This document shows positions 22,544-34,623 of a DNA stretch of 64,000 bases, one piece after another; position 1 is the first letter of the stretch; every line of letters begins with the position of its first letter. The stretch is from Strobilurus pachycystidiatus. Taxonomy: Eukaryota > Basidiomycota > Agaricomycetes > Agaricales > Physalacriaceae. Both the position numbers and the translations under genes were made by a program. The notes under the pieces are model-generated. The model searched no databases. It was given only the letters and a program-made list of their open reading frames with translations, and was not told the origin of the DNA. The stretch is taken from NCBI GenBank assembly GCA_019915135.1, contig JAHLMK010000011.1, positions 620,001 through 684,000 of the forward strand. Reading direction: 5' to 3'.

Positions 22544-24587
22544 TCATTTCCCTTTCCCTTTTGTTGTGGCGTCTATCGCCTCAATCCACCGTTTTGGCAC
22601 ACCCTTGCTCTTCAGATACTCGACAACAGCCGGAACTTGCTTTCCTTGTACAAGAACCTCGAGCCCTGCACCTGCTCCTTTCCCTGTTATCGGCGACACT
22701 GTATGGAATATCAATCATTGGGCACTTGCACTCTTCAAAGGACAACCGACCAGAAGTCGCCCCTGCACAAGACTTCCTCAACTCCTCCGCCATCTCCTCT
22801 GCGTCGATGAAGAACGGCTCGAAGCCAGTAGTCAGTGTAGAGGCTTTCCTACCCTGCCGCACCTTGACGACGACCTGAATGGGACTCAGTTGGCCCTTCT
22901 TCACCACTGTCTCCCTCCCCTCCCCGCGTACTTCATGCCACGTCTGCATCCGCTCAACGACCTTGCGGTGCAGTTCGTCGCGCTTCATGAACTCCGCCTC
23001 AGGTACCTCAGCTGGCGCGTCCTTCTTCTTGGATGTTCCGGGCGCTTTGGATAGGATGCATTTTCGGAGCGCGTCGTCTAGGTTGATATAGGCTTTGTCA
23101 TGGGGGTTGACGATGTCTTCAGAGACAATGTAGCCGTTGATGAGGTTTCGAATCTCGGGAATAGTGTATAGCTCGGATGTACTGAGTAGGCTGATTAGCA
23201 CGACTCTAAAGGACAAACACCAGTTTGGGAGGACACACCTAGCCTTCATGGCTTGAAAGAGTTCCACACTTGATTGATGCGGCTTCCATAGTTCACGAAC
23301 CTCAAGCTCGCCGTGTGCTTTAGCCTCCTTCTCCCGTTCTTGTTCTTCCCTTTGAGCCTTCTTTGCGGCCTTTGCCTCGATCTCTCCAATTGTCACAAAT
23401 TTCTGGTGTCCTTGTACGCTGGGATGGCGTCCGTTCGCGGAGGTAATGACTAGTTCAGCTTGCTGGGCATGCTTCTGAGGAGCCTTGGTCACGAGAAGGA
23501 CCTCTTTTTCAGCAGCCTTTATAAAGGCAGTCAAGGATCTATGGGAAGATGCTTTTATGGTGATGTCTTGTGGATTTGGTTCAGAGACGGTGGGTGAGGG
23601 CAAGAGAAGCGATGGGAATGCGGGTCGGGAAGGAAGGACGTAGGTCGAGTAGAATGTCGACAGTGAGATGGGAAAGGAGGAGGTGGGTAATGTTGTGAGG
23701 GTGGTTGATATGGCTTGCAAGAGGGACATCCGGAGCAGAGTCGAAACCTCCTCTTTTGAATATGCAGCAACAGTCGGTGCCGCTGGATCAACAGCTTCCG
23801 GTTCCTCTGTTGGGGCCGTCTCTGCTGTTGCCAAAGCTTCCGAGTCTGCTGGGGTGATCGCGTCCTCGTCTTCGCTGTCTTCATCGACGACGTGATCTTG
23901 CGCTCGTATGGGAGAAGGATCCGGCACGTCGCGTTTCGATCCAGAATCCCAGAGATGGTCCTTCCACGTGTGAACAATGAGTGTCGCCTTGCCTTTGCCG
24001 TCTCGTAGTTGATTGCTTGTTACTGCCATGCGGCCAACAGCCAGAGGTACGGACATCATCGGGACGCCGTCCTTGCGCTCGTACTGGCAGATGGCGACGA
24101 GCTGGCTCTCGGCTGCCGGAGAGCTGTGGAACATGACTGATTGAGAGGGATACAGACATAGCTAGCGCGAAGGGGCACGGCGTACCTCCAGGAATCATGA
24201 GATCTGCGCCGCCGACGAGGACGGGAATGACAGCCGATGGGGTGCAGATGTACGGGAGAAGTGTGGGTCTCTTCCAGAGGGTATAGACCGTCGGGATGAG
24301 CTCGTCGGAGCCTTTGCCGACGGTGATCCACAGTGGATCTCCCTCGGAGGAGATATATGCGACCTAATCGACATTCAAAAGACAGGACTGGGCATCGGTG
24401 GGCTACGCACGCCGGGGACGTCGAGGTGAGTGCTGAACTTGGCGGTCAAGATGCCGTCGGGAACGAGGAGATCGCCATCTTCGGGAGGCAGCGAGAACGC
24501 TGCGAGGACGCGCTGCCTCAGTTTGCGTCGATCTGAGCTTCGAAGAGGTGCAGAGCTTTTCAAGTTGGCGAGCGGCTTTTTGAACAT
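22544..24587 (-). CDS. TMA64: Translation factor eIF2D (ligatin/Tma64)
   Basis: eIF2D delivers tRNA to the ribosomal P site and helps recycle post-termination 40S subunits. The start MFKKPLANLKSSAPLRSSDR followed by RKLRQRVL is diagnostic. The N-terminal region (VPDGILTAKFSTHLDVPG) and PUA domain (YISSEGDPLWITVGKGSDEL, LVGGADLMIPGV) follow. Then comes an acidic linker (DSEDEDAITPADSE), a SWIB/winged-helix region (FIKAAEKEVLLVTKAP) and a C-terminal SUI1 domain (GQLSPIQVVVKVRQGRKAST, TTGFEPFFIDAEEMAEELR). After an intron near 22720 the SUI1 end reads VSPITGKGAGAGLEVLVQGK and KGVPKRWIEAIDATTKGKGK, with its stop at 22544. Domain order and length (about 600 residues) are those of intact eIF2D. Confidence 0.92.
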
Positions 24588-25642
24588 GGAGGACTGGCGC
24601 TAAGCTGTTTGTCACGACGATCACGTATATGCTTTACCCTGCTTTACCACGGTTTTCAGGATTCGCGTCTGCTCAGTGTTATTGAAACAAAGTAGTTACC
24701 TTTGGCATGACTTGGTATGTACGATGGTTTATCATAGATGCTTTCTATACTTCACGCGTATATACTTGTGTACAAGATTCATTCAGCAATATAGCGTCTG
24801 CTCGGTAACGATGATCTGCTCAGACGGCACAATGACCCTGGATCTCCTTGCTCGCGACCTCTGATATATAATGTCGAGCTTGGAGAGCGTACTGCTTACT
24901 GTGGTGTAACACTAACCAACTCACGCTCTGAAAAACTACTCGCCAGGACTACAGGGGGTACTCGTCAATGACTTGCCATCATCTTTAAATTGGCAGCAAT
25001 GATGAGGGACAGACCTTATTTCAGTCACTGTCAATCTCCATTCCTTCGTTTGGTACAACGCCCACAGGTAGGGCACGATATCCAACACAATTCCAAACGA
25101 TCCTCAAGTCCTCAGACCCACGGTTTGCTGAAGGCAACCCACCCCATGAATTGTTGAGCTGAAGAGTATACTAGAATTTGAAGCTTCATCCAGTATGGCG
25201 TTGGTGCTGGTGCTTCCCTTGTAAGTAATAACGAAATCGAATGGACGAGACTCCGGGTGATTATGGAGACGAGCGCTCAAAATCCGTAGGCCATTCAAAT
25301 TCAATGAGTGTGTGCGACCGACAATGATCTGGATTGCAGCTCCAATATTGTTGGGGAGAATGGCAAAGGCGTCGCAGATGGGATTATCACTCTCGGCGGC
25401 GATGTCCTAGGCTGGAAGTTGAGTAGTGGTCAATGCCGCGGAGGCAGAGTAGACTTCCCATCCAGCTCCCAATTGCAGGACAGCGCAACAGCAGAATCAC
25501 GACGAAGTATCGCAATATTACCCTTGTGGGTAGACGCACTTGCAGAAGAACCGCGAGGACGGTAGGAGGAGAACTGTCAGAGCGGAGACTTGAGTTCAGA
25601 AAGGCACGATCCCGCACAAAGGCATTTGAGAAATTCCGTGTT
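24588..25642. other. Intergenic, about 1 kb
   Basis: No supported gene, RNA or repeat seen. Frames on both strands at 25308-25640 lie beyond the stop of the DUF3632 gene and lack family signals. Confidence 0.4.
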
Positions 25643-26488
25643 TTACAAAACGAATCTGCTTTCAATATCGACCATACCCCGGTGAGCATCACTCGCATCA
25701 CTACGCGTCTCGTCCGACAAGCGATCATCCTTGGACAATTCCTCGAATCTCTGCTTCCAGAAGGCCCACCTATCCTTGCAAAATCCTTTCGTCTCTCCTG
25801 ACCACAACGATCCCGCACGTGCGACTCCCTGCGGAAAGACGCGCTCAATCTGATAGAGATGCTGGCCTGCGTGGACTATCCACTGGGCTGCGGCGCGCAC
25901 TTTGGTATCCGTGCTGGCCACGACAGGCTCCTCTAAGGCGTCGCGGAAAGCCCAAATAGCATACAATGACAAGTCGGACAATTGGGCTTCAGTCATACGC
26001 GCCACAAACGCGTTCAAGTTGACCCAGTTCTGCCTGATCGCGACGCGATCGGGCCACTCGGGAGCCGTCTCTGCTGGGTCAAGCCCTTCAAGTCGTCAAC
26101 ATTCAGTCGCACAATGTGTGATGTCTGACTTACAATTCCAGGACTCGCGCAGGTTCGGTCCGAGGATGGGCATATCTTCCCAGAAGCGCCCTCCCCAGCA
26201 AGTCAGAGGCTCTCCGTCCGCCTTCAAGACAGGTGGTAATTTCTTGATCGCAAGTAGGAGTTCCACCAATCTATCCTGCTTATCTGACATCTGCTCAGCA
26301 ATCTGATTGAAAGCCCCCCAGAGAACCCATGCATCCCACGGCTCAGAATCGGAGTCCGGAGATGGCGTGTATTTCGCAATCCAGTCCGTCAAGTTGTGGA
26401 CGGTCTCGTCGAGGGCAGAAGTGCCAGCGAGATAGTCCGAGATGGCATTCCGATAGTGCTCTCCGCATGGTTTGTCAGGCGCTGACAT
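25643..26488 (-). CDS. DUF3632 family protein
   Basis: The start at 26488 (MSAPDKPCGEHYRNAISDYL) continues to HNLTDWIAKYTPSPDSDSEP, WDAWVLWGAFNQIAEQM and LTCWGGRFWEDMPILGPNLR. After a short intron (about 26070-26130) follow NAFVARMTEAQLSDLSLYAI and WAFRDALEE, then AAQWIVHAGQHLY, and the protein ends DIESRFVL at 25643. The W..W core and the YAIWAFRDALEE stretch fit the fungal-only DUF3632 family (Pfam PF12311), whose function is unknown. About 260 residues, helical, probably soluble. Its start faces the TAF7 start 180 bases away, so the two probably share a promoter region. Confidence 0.75.
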
Positions 26489-26667
26489 GGTGGTGGTGCC
26501 AAGAGAAGTGGCCTTGTGCATGCATGATGCATCAATAGCGACACAAGATTAGCAGTCCTGTGGCTGTGCCCCTTGCTTGCTTCCAAGGGCAATACACAAC
26601 AGCTCATTCCTTTCCAAACCACAACAGCGTCGACGACAGCGCTCCTGCGCGCATCGCCCCAAGCAAT

Positions 26668-28386
26668 ATGGATGACGATATTGTTGTCGACGTGGAGAAT
26701 GAGGCTGGGCCGTCCACGTCGACAGGCTCGACGTCCGGCGTCAATCCAGCTGCGTTCTATGGGCGACCAAGCACGTCTGCAGCGCCCGCGCAGGCTGAAG
26801 CGCGCCATTCTTCGAGGCTAAGAACAATCTCTGCTGCTACCCGTCCACCTCCAGCTGATACGGGAGAGAGGACCACGCGCTCTGGAAACACAAGAAAAGG
26901 TGCTCCGAAGCTGAAGCTGAAGCTGAGCGAGAAGGCGGCGGCGCAGGCTCCCGGAATGTCTTTTCTCGGCCAATACGACAGAGAGCTTGACTCGGACGAC
27001 GAAGACCTGGCGTTTGAGGAGCAGTTCATTCTGCGCATGCCTTCCGGGGAGGACTGCGACAAGCTCCGGAAGATGGTAGCCACTCGCGAAGTCACAAATG
27101 ATGTCTGGTTCAAATTCAAAGGTACACCTTGTCCATCTTGTCGATATAGACGCGTCGACTCATCGTTCAGATTCGCGCCGTGCTTTGTTTCACATTGGTA
27201 CCTCAACGTATAGTTCCAAACTTGTCGACCTTCCCTGTATAATCGAGTCGCAAAAGACATTGGATAATAAACAGATGTTCAAAGTTGCCGATATCTGCCA
27301 GGTGGCACATCCCGTGCTTCTTCAAGTCGTCTAGTTGACCCAGCCTCCTAGATGCTTGTCGTTGAGTCGCGCATGGAGAATGACGAGCCACAGGTCAACC
27401 AGAAGAATTTCAACATCGAAGACTTCATTTGGCCTCATGGTATCACTCCCCCCCTCCATCACGTCAGAAAGCGTCGCTTTCGCAAACGTATCAACAGACG
27501 GGTAAAAACTTTGATGTCTCCCTTGCTAATTCCATTGCTGATTGTCACCTGTCAGACAATTGAAAGTACAGAAGAGGCCGTTGAACGGTTGCTCGAGGAA
27601 GACGCTCTGGCTACGGAAGTGAAGTTTGGTAGGGTTTTAATTGCAGGTGTTAATTTGTACTGATGTTTTGCCCCATAGATGTTCTAGACAATGTCAATCC
27701 AGATCTTTCCGATTCAGAGTTTATGGAACGTGAAGAAGCTTTGGATGCTCCAACGCCCGCTATATCTGACATGGATCCCGCCACGCCTGGAGGAGATCTC
27801 GGTGAACCAGAGGGCGAGGACGAAGAGGACGAAGACGCAGAACCGGACGGCGACATCGACGAGGAGCTGGCTGCAGAGCTTGATCTGGCGCTCGGTGACG
27901 AGGATGACGAGGAAGGGGATGATGAAGACGACGAGGAAGATGAAAGTGAGGAGGAGGAAGACGACGAAGATGATGAACAGTCACAAGCACGCAAGCTTCT
28001 CAACGAAGAAATCCGGGACTTGCAAGCTGCAGTGGACAAGAAGGGCAAGGAGATTGCCAGTTCCGCGAATCCTCTCATCAGGGTACGACTGATTGCATGT
28101 TCTTCTACTCTACACATCTTAACGTCGATGACAGCGACGATTCGAGGACGCATTGAAGAAGCTTACACATGATTTGGAAACCAAAATCGCACAGCGCGAT
28201 GAAATGCAGGAAATGCAAAGAATGCAGGACGAAGGTATACCTCTCGACAACGATGGGGGAAACGAGTCTGAGAATGAGGATGCCGATATGGAACTTGAAG
28301 GCCCGGAGCAGGGCATTCCAGACATGGGGCAACCATTGCCGATGCCGATGCCAATGCCAATGTCAATGCAGATAGACGAGCTTTGA
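26668..28386 (+). CDS. TAF7: TFIID subunit TAF7
   Basis: TAF7 is a subunit of the general transcription factor TFIID and binds TAF1. The start at 26668 ([20 protein letters not shown]) is followed by a disordered tail. The TAFII55 N-terminal domain comes next: [58 protein letters not shown] and [14 protein letters not shown], then [20 protein letters not shown] and [12 protein letters not shown]. Introns fall at about 27121-27170, 27301-27352, 27500-27560 and 27630-27680, all in phase. The C-terminal half is very acidic (27760-27990), then coiled-coil-like, and ends in a Met-Pro repeat (MPMPMPMSM) from a hexamer microsatellite at 28340-28370. A complete fungal TAF7. Confidence 0.93.
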
Positions 28387-28578
28387 TACATATGGACTGT
28401 ATAAACATAATCCTCACGCTTATCCGTCTCTGATTCATCCTCGTCTTGCTAATGGTTGCTGTACGAGGTATCGTGGCATTATGGTTATCATATATGTATC
28501 GCGTAATGTTGACCATCCGTTGTGTATGAAGCAAAGTATATAAAGTAGTACTCTTCAAGCCAAATAGTCCCTCAATGT

Positions 28579-31500
28579 TTATGGCTTCGGTCCGTTCCTC
28601 GTCAGGCTGATCGACGGGCGATGTTTCTGCGCCTGCTGTGCCAAGGCTGCCATCGCGTTGTTTGCCGAGCCATTCTGGCCCACCCTCGCTCGCGGATTGA
28701 GAGGCGACAGCACACCGCCGCGGGCAAAGGGCGACGTAGGTCCTGCAGGTATCGCCGTTCCAGTATTTGCATTCGCCGCAGCAGAGTTGACCGTCATGTC
28801 GCCAGTGACCTTACGGCGTATCGCCGGTCTACCCGTCGGTCGCCCAATGCGTTCCCCTGGCTCGCTGGGCCTCTCAACTTCAGATAGGAACGTCGATTCA
28901 TGTAGAGTATCGGTCCCCAACGCTTGCCGCCGAGCCTTCTCGTGTTTCCCCTGCACAGCCCGGAAATGTTGCAACAATTCCTGCCATTTAATTTCGTCGC
29001 GTCCGATCTTAGACCGCGTTGATAGTCCGGAGCCAAGCGTACTGACGGAATCCGTTAACGTCCTCGACGTATGATGAATGAGGTATCATCAACTCACGTC
29101 TTTGGCGCAATATGCAAAAATCCAGCAGAGTTGACTGCATTCAGACGATTCCTCAAAGAGACAAACGCAGAACTTTGAGGCAAAAGCATGAGAAGCCCAT
29201 ACAAGCACTTGAACAAGTGAGGATATCGTTCTGGCTCTAGTAGTTGTAGCCTGATGTCTGTCAGGAAAGTTTAGGGCACTATATACGACGGAATGATAGA
29301 GAGACTTACAAGTGAAAACAGGCGACTCAATAAGCTGCACTAGTTTGTCAATCTGAACCAGCATCGGCACTGTAATCTCCAACTCGGCGCTGAGAAGATG
29401 AATGAGCAAACATCGTTGGACAGGCAAAAGGACGTACAAGATGTAAAGGAGGCTAGATGCATGCTCATACGCTTGGGCCAGAAGACATAACGAGAAGACA
29501 GCAACCGCGTTATGACACCAGGACCGATACAGAGCCGTGAACAATGCTTGTCCGTCCGCCTGACACCAGATGAGCCTTTTTATTGGTCAAAACGAAAAAC
29601 AGGACATACACGGGTCTCCAAGCTCTTCAAACGCTTCCTGAAATCCACTAGCTCTGGCGAGGTGATGAGAATGATGTTCAGCTTCTGCACTATCACGCTC
29701 GCGAACTCGAGGTCCTACGGAAAACATTGGTTGGACCGTGGGACTGTTTGAGAGGAGAGACAATCTTACATCCTCTTTCTCTAATATCTCGGCGAATGTG
29801 CGATATATCCGCTCGATGTTCAAGTTCAAACACAGCTGACGGATAATGAGACTGCCGCGGGTCTCAAGCAGCCTTCGGTCCGTGCTGAAGAGCTCGAGCA
29901 AATTGATCATGAATGCCTTGAAGTAACCTTCTTCTGAACTCGACGAAATTTGGGCCAGAAGCTGCAGGTCATGCTTTATGACCTAGAAAGTGGATCAGCG
30001 CGAGCACAGTTTTCGTCTCATCGTGCACTGACTTCTTCAGAGCTATCCGACAATGTCTTTAAGAGAGCAGGGAACGTCCCATCATCCATAGCAAGAATCT
30101 AGCAAGAGATGAGCGACGAAGTTTCGCCTGACTGGAACACCCCGACCTTTTTTGGCGCCTTCTGATGCAACATGATTAACCATTTCAGTGCCGCCACACG
30201 AGTCTCTTCATACTCGCTCAGAAACTGTATGGTCAACTCATTCACCGTGGCCTGGTAATCAAACGGATCGTCATCCTGAGGGGCAATCGAGGCGTTCGCA
30301 GTCTGGCCAGTGCTGATCAATGATATGGGCGAATGCGGGCGGCTGGCAGGCGTGACGGATTGCATATCCGACACAGCAGCGGGACGGGGCGTCATCGTGA
30401 TGTCGACACCACTACCGCGACTTCGCGTCAGTCCTGCAGTCGTGGGAGGGCCAGAGGGCACAGGTGAAGGTGAAGGCGCTTCCGGTATTGAGTCGGGCGA
30501 AGACATTTCTCTCGATGAGTCTTTCGTGGTGGTGGTGTTCATTGTGGACATTGTGGATTGTCGGGAGGATGCCGCCGACTGGCTAGGTGTCGGTGAGCCG
30601 AGATTGCGAGGTGCTGGGGCAGGCGCTGGGGCACTCTTCGGAGGAGGGTCGGAGGGAGGCGGGAGGTTTTGTATGACGTTCAATAGAAGTTTATTGGTAC
30701 GTAGCGCCATGGACTGGATCATGTCGACATGGTGCGCAAGATTGGGTAATACCGCTGGGATGAGGCGCGGGGTGAAAGGTACCATGACCTCAGACGCAAA
30801 GCTGAGAAATTCAGCGAGCCACCTCAAGGCGGTCGACTGTTGAATCTCGTCATCTGAAAGAGGAGGATCAAAGAGTGTACTTATAATGACAAGATACTTA
30901 CGATCACCGTCAAGCTGTTGTATGAGGATTTCTATGATGGCAGCGTAAGCGATCCTGACGCCCTGTCCCGGGATCCAAACTGAGAGTACTCGATATTAGA
31001 TTCTGATGATGAATATGGTAATAAAAGCTTGCCTCCAGTATCCCTGTAATCAAGTTCGGACGCCTGATCGTCTTTCAGAGTAGAATCATGATCGTATGAG
31101 GAGCGTTCTTCATGGTCATAGATGAACGCAGCCCTTTCAGCGTCTTCCACAGCGAGGTCCAGAATCTTTTCGCTGCGTTCCGATGGCCGTATAGAGTCAG
31201 CGTCTCGTTTGAACTGATGAATAGATTCTGTCGGCTTCTTCTGGACAACGCTAATGTCGCGAATTTCACGTAAAAATTCTGCCAGAAGGGTCTTCGTTGC
31301 TACTCTGACGTCCTCAGAAGGATCTGATAAGTATTTACTGCATCGGGGGTTAGACGACGCGATATGAAGGATGGACATGCTCACAGTAATCCATCCAGAA
31401 ACTCGGGAAGGAATGTTATGAGTTCCAGCTCCGGGACCGAATCGAGGACTGTGATCCAGGAGACGAGGTAGCTTCTTGTGAAGGGGCTGACAACGTATAT

Positions 31501-32322
31501 TCGTTCCCGAAGAAGGGGGATAAAATGTGCTAGCGAGAAAGCTCTCTTTGGGCCGTCGCTGTCTGGTATGCCATCTGGGCGGGGGACGAGAACCCCTTGA
31601 ACCTCTTCGCGTACTTTCTCAGTCTCTGGGTATTGGGGAACATAAACGGAAGCAGATTCAGCGACAATGTCCTTGAGTAGCCGGTCTAGTAGTTCGGCGC
31701 CGTTCTTGACGGATAATTCAGAGTCGGCGGCAAGCTGGATGATGACATGGTTCATTATAGGTGCGGATGTCATGCCTGACGGGTATACACACCTTGCTCA
31801 GGGCATCGAATATCTCGTTGAAGTAGATGAGGACCTCGCCTTTGGAGACCTTGCATATGTTGTAGAGGCATTCTGCGGAAAAGTAACGGATCCTGTTCTC
31901 CGGGTCGATGAAACAGTCGAGGAGGGGGTGGACGAATTTCTCCATGTAGGGTGCGACGTCGACGCCGAGGGCGATAGCAGTGCCCGCCAAGCCTATGAGG
32001 CCGCCGTTGCGGACATGGAGGGGATTGGCAGGGTTGTTGAACATGTCGACGAGCTGCTCGATGATCTGCGTGATGCGGCGGTCATCGCCTTGTTGGTGGC
32101 ATTCTCGGATTTGCCTGCGAAACAGTCAAGTCGGCCCTTGCTTGGGCGGTAGCGCCTCACTTTTCGAGATCTAAAGCCGCAGCCTTGCGTTTCTCGTATA
32201 TCTTGTCAATGAGCTGCTTGGCGATGGACGTCTCTGCAAGGCATGTGAGGGGGTCGCCGCGCACAGGCAGAGCAATAGTCACCCATTTATGCGTGTTACT
32301 GCGGGGGGCCACCAATCGTCAT
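28579..32322 (-). CDS. VAC14: VAC14, scaffold of the PI(3,5)P2 kinase complex
   Basis: Vac14 is a HEAT-repeat scaffold holding the lipid kinase Fab1 and phosphatase Fig4 on the vacuole. The start is ATG 32322: exon 1 is only 10 bases (M-T-I plus one base), then a 66-base intron leads to [20 protein letters not shown]. Then come [91 protein letters not shown] and [20 protein letters not shown] (Fab1-binding domain). A Pro/Ser-rich disordered insert lies at 30310-30660. The Fig4-binding region follows: [53 protein letters not shown] and, at the end, [19 protein letters not shown]. The stop is at 28579. About ten exons; no break seen. Confidence 0.92.
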
Positions 32323-32397
32323 GGGAGGGCAGAACAAGGCTGCATTGATGGGACGCGTCGACCGGTGGCTGTGCGTGCCTCTCTTCCTGTTTCCGCC
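32323..32397. promoter_or_regulatory. Compact bidirectional promoter of VAC14 and RIB7
   Basis: The start codons of VAC14 (minus, 32322) and RIB7 (plus, 32398) are only 75 bases apart and point away from each other, so this stretch must hold both 5' leaders and core promoters, or these overlap the neighbouring coding exons. No TATA box is visible. Confidence 0.6.
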
Positions 32398-33321
32398 ATG
32401 GATGCGCCCGCCTTCTTGTCCACTGTCCTGAACATCGGCAAGGGTGCACCCGCCGTCACGCTCACGTTCGCCCAGTCGCTGGATGCCAAGATTGCGGGGA
32501 AAGGCGGCAAGCAACTCATACTGAGCGGCAAGGAGAGCATGGTCATGACCCACTGGTGCGGCTATACATTCTACACGCATTTCCCCGTCTTCTTACTGTG
32601 CTAGAAGGGCAGGATGAGGACCATGCACGACGCCATCCTCGTCGGGATTGGCACGGCTCTCAACGACGATCCCCAACTCAACAGTGAGCGCAGTGTCTTG
32701 TGTACTCGCTGATGCTGACCGTCTGCCCGAGTGCAGCACGACAGCTCCCTCCTCGAGATCCAGATGGTCAAAAGAACGGCCACCCGTTCCCGTACGATAT
32801 GCCTCGGCCGATCATCCTCGACGCGCAACTGCGAATGCCAACGGCGTGCAAAGTGCTCGCCAACTTCCGAGCTGGCAGAGGCAGGCGCCCATGGGTCATA
32901 TCCACCACCTCTCCCAAAGATCCTGCTGAGTGGAACACGCGACGTAACGCTCTGGAGAGCCAAGGCGCCAGAGTCATCCCCATCGATGAGGTAGACGGTA
33001 TGTTGTTGTCTTGGTACGCATCGTCTGCACAGGTGCATCATCCTTACAGGTTTATTATCGATACCCTCTCTGTTGAAACGCATTCGCGAACTGGGTATCA
33101 ACTCTCTGATGGTCGAAGGCGGCGCTCAAGTCATCGCATCTTTCTTCCAGCATCCCGAGGTAATCAACACCATCATCGTGACAGTCGCACCAAAGTTTGT
33201 CGGTTCTGAGGGTGTTGGCTACGGCATGGATGCGAGCCAGGTGTCCCGCTTTACGCATCACGCTAGCCACGTTTTAGGTATCGATACCGTGTTCTGCTTG
33301 TTACCCTCAAGCGGAAAGTGA
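32398..33321 (+). CDS. RIB7: RIB7, diaminohydroxyphosphoribosylamino-pyrimidine reductase
   Basis: Rib7 reduces 2,5-diamino-6-ribosylamino-4(3H)-pyrimidinone 5'-phosphate with NADPH, the second step of fungal riboflavin synthesis. The start MDAPAFLSTVLNIGKGAPAV is followed by LTFAQSLDAKIAGKGGKQLI and LSGKESMVMTHW (substrate site), MRTMHDAILVGIGTALNDDP, RPIILDAQLRMP and RRPWVISTTSPKD. After a GTATGT...TTACAG intron at about 33000-33050 come LLKRIRELGINSLMVEGGAQ, VIASFFQHPEVINTIIVTVA and PKFVGSEGVGYG, the NADPH-binding RibD_C fold. The C-terminus FTHHASHVLGIDTVFCL fits the family's last strand. Four exons, full length. A DHAP-deaminase partner is not in the window. Confidence 0.92.
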
Positions 33322-34623
33322 TCAACAGTTGGTATGCATAAAATGCCATCCAAGTTAGTACGGGGAGTCCTTATGCAACTCCGTGTTCTCTACTGTAGAC
33401 TCAGGCCAAACTCTTTGCCCTCGACGCCCGAAATCCCCGAATCTCTGTCTTCACGTAGGGATGCGCGTCAAGACGATGTCTCCTTTGGTATCTAGCAGGT
33501 CAGAGGACCAAGAGCACGATCATCGCCTAGTAGTAGCAGACCTCCGCACAGTTTACAGAGTGAAACTCGCGAATCGCATCGTACCAAGAACATGGGCATG
33601 CAGAGAGGCGCGAAAAAGAAATACTGTAATGAAAAAGAGCCTCGGGCGGTTTCATGGCCGTGGCCCTTGAAACTTCGCAGTGCGTAGCCAGGTAACCTGA
33701 CCCACTGTCCGAGCAATCGTCGAACTGTACGCTACATTGCCGACCCAACATCTACATAGGACCTACCCAGGATGATTGTCCTCACTGTGGCACGAAGCGT
33801 TTCCCCTCCCAGGCCTCGAAGATCAAACAGACATCAGACCCTGTTCCCTTGATCAAACCATAAATATGGTTTGCGGCTGCGGATGGGTCCGTTTTTCCTT
33901 GCCAAGCGCGCGTCCTTCAGATAATTCTTGGGCCATTGAAGCACACACGACTGAATTTTGACAGACTGCCGCAAATCGGAAAGCCTGCCGGTCCCAGACC
34001 GACCCCTTCGATCAGGCCCAAATATTCATCAACTCAGGACCCATCACTTCAAACTTGGTTCACCGCCGTTCACGCCACATTTCATCCTGTTGGTGCTACA
34101 TGAAGCTAAGCATCCAGACGCAACCTGCAAGGCAACCCGGAAACCTCGGCCGCCACGTCTCACCACAGCTCTCGGCTAGGGGTGGTGACCTTGCTTGTCT
34201 GATCTGTCACGATGGACGGTCAAACATCAAGCTAGAAGATGAAACATGAAACATTTTGTAGGATCACTGTGGCCCTTCACTTATCTCTCTGCATGCGCCT
34301 ACCGATGGTGCGCAAAACTGGCGCAAAAGCCTCTGGCGCACCACCGATTTTCCAGTAGGGGAAGTGTCTGGGCGACGGCTTGAACCCACGACAAGGGCGG
34401 GTCCCGTCGCAGATGGCCAGGGGTGATATATCAGGATATATCGCTCCATTCGTAACGCGATCCTGATCTAGTTTTGAAATATAAACGGTTCATACGGCAG
34501 CTCGATACCGTTTCTCTCACTTGCGTGTCACTTGCATGCCACCTCCTCTGTGTACGCGTTATACATAATCTCGGTCGTTTCGTCGATTGCTCACGCTCTT
34601 CTAGATGCTCCCAACCGGCCCTT
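33322..34623. other. Intergenic, about 1.3 kb
   Basis: No supported gene. An 8-base stem palindrome CAAACCAT/ATGGTTTG lies at 33854-33873. A B-box-like GGTTCAAGCC occurs on the minus strand near 34378 but no tRNA arms pair around it. Confidence 0.4.

Noticed and set aside
27650..28153. Ser-rich minus-strand open frame of 167 codons
   Set aside because: It is the complement of the acidic Asp/Glu run of TAF7; GAN-rich sense codons give Ser-rich antisense frames.
33854..33873. Palindrome CAAACCAT-AAAT-ATGGTTTG as an element end
   Set aside because: No flanking duplication or second copy; an 8-base stem is expected by chance in a region this size.
34340..34420. Possible minus-strand tRNA (GGTTCAAGCC)
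   Set aside because: The bases around the loop do not pair into a T-arm and no acceptor stem is found.
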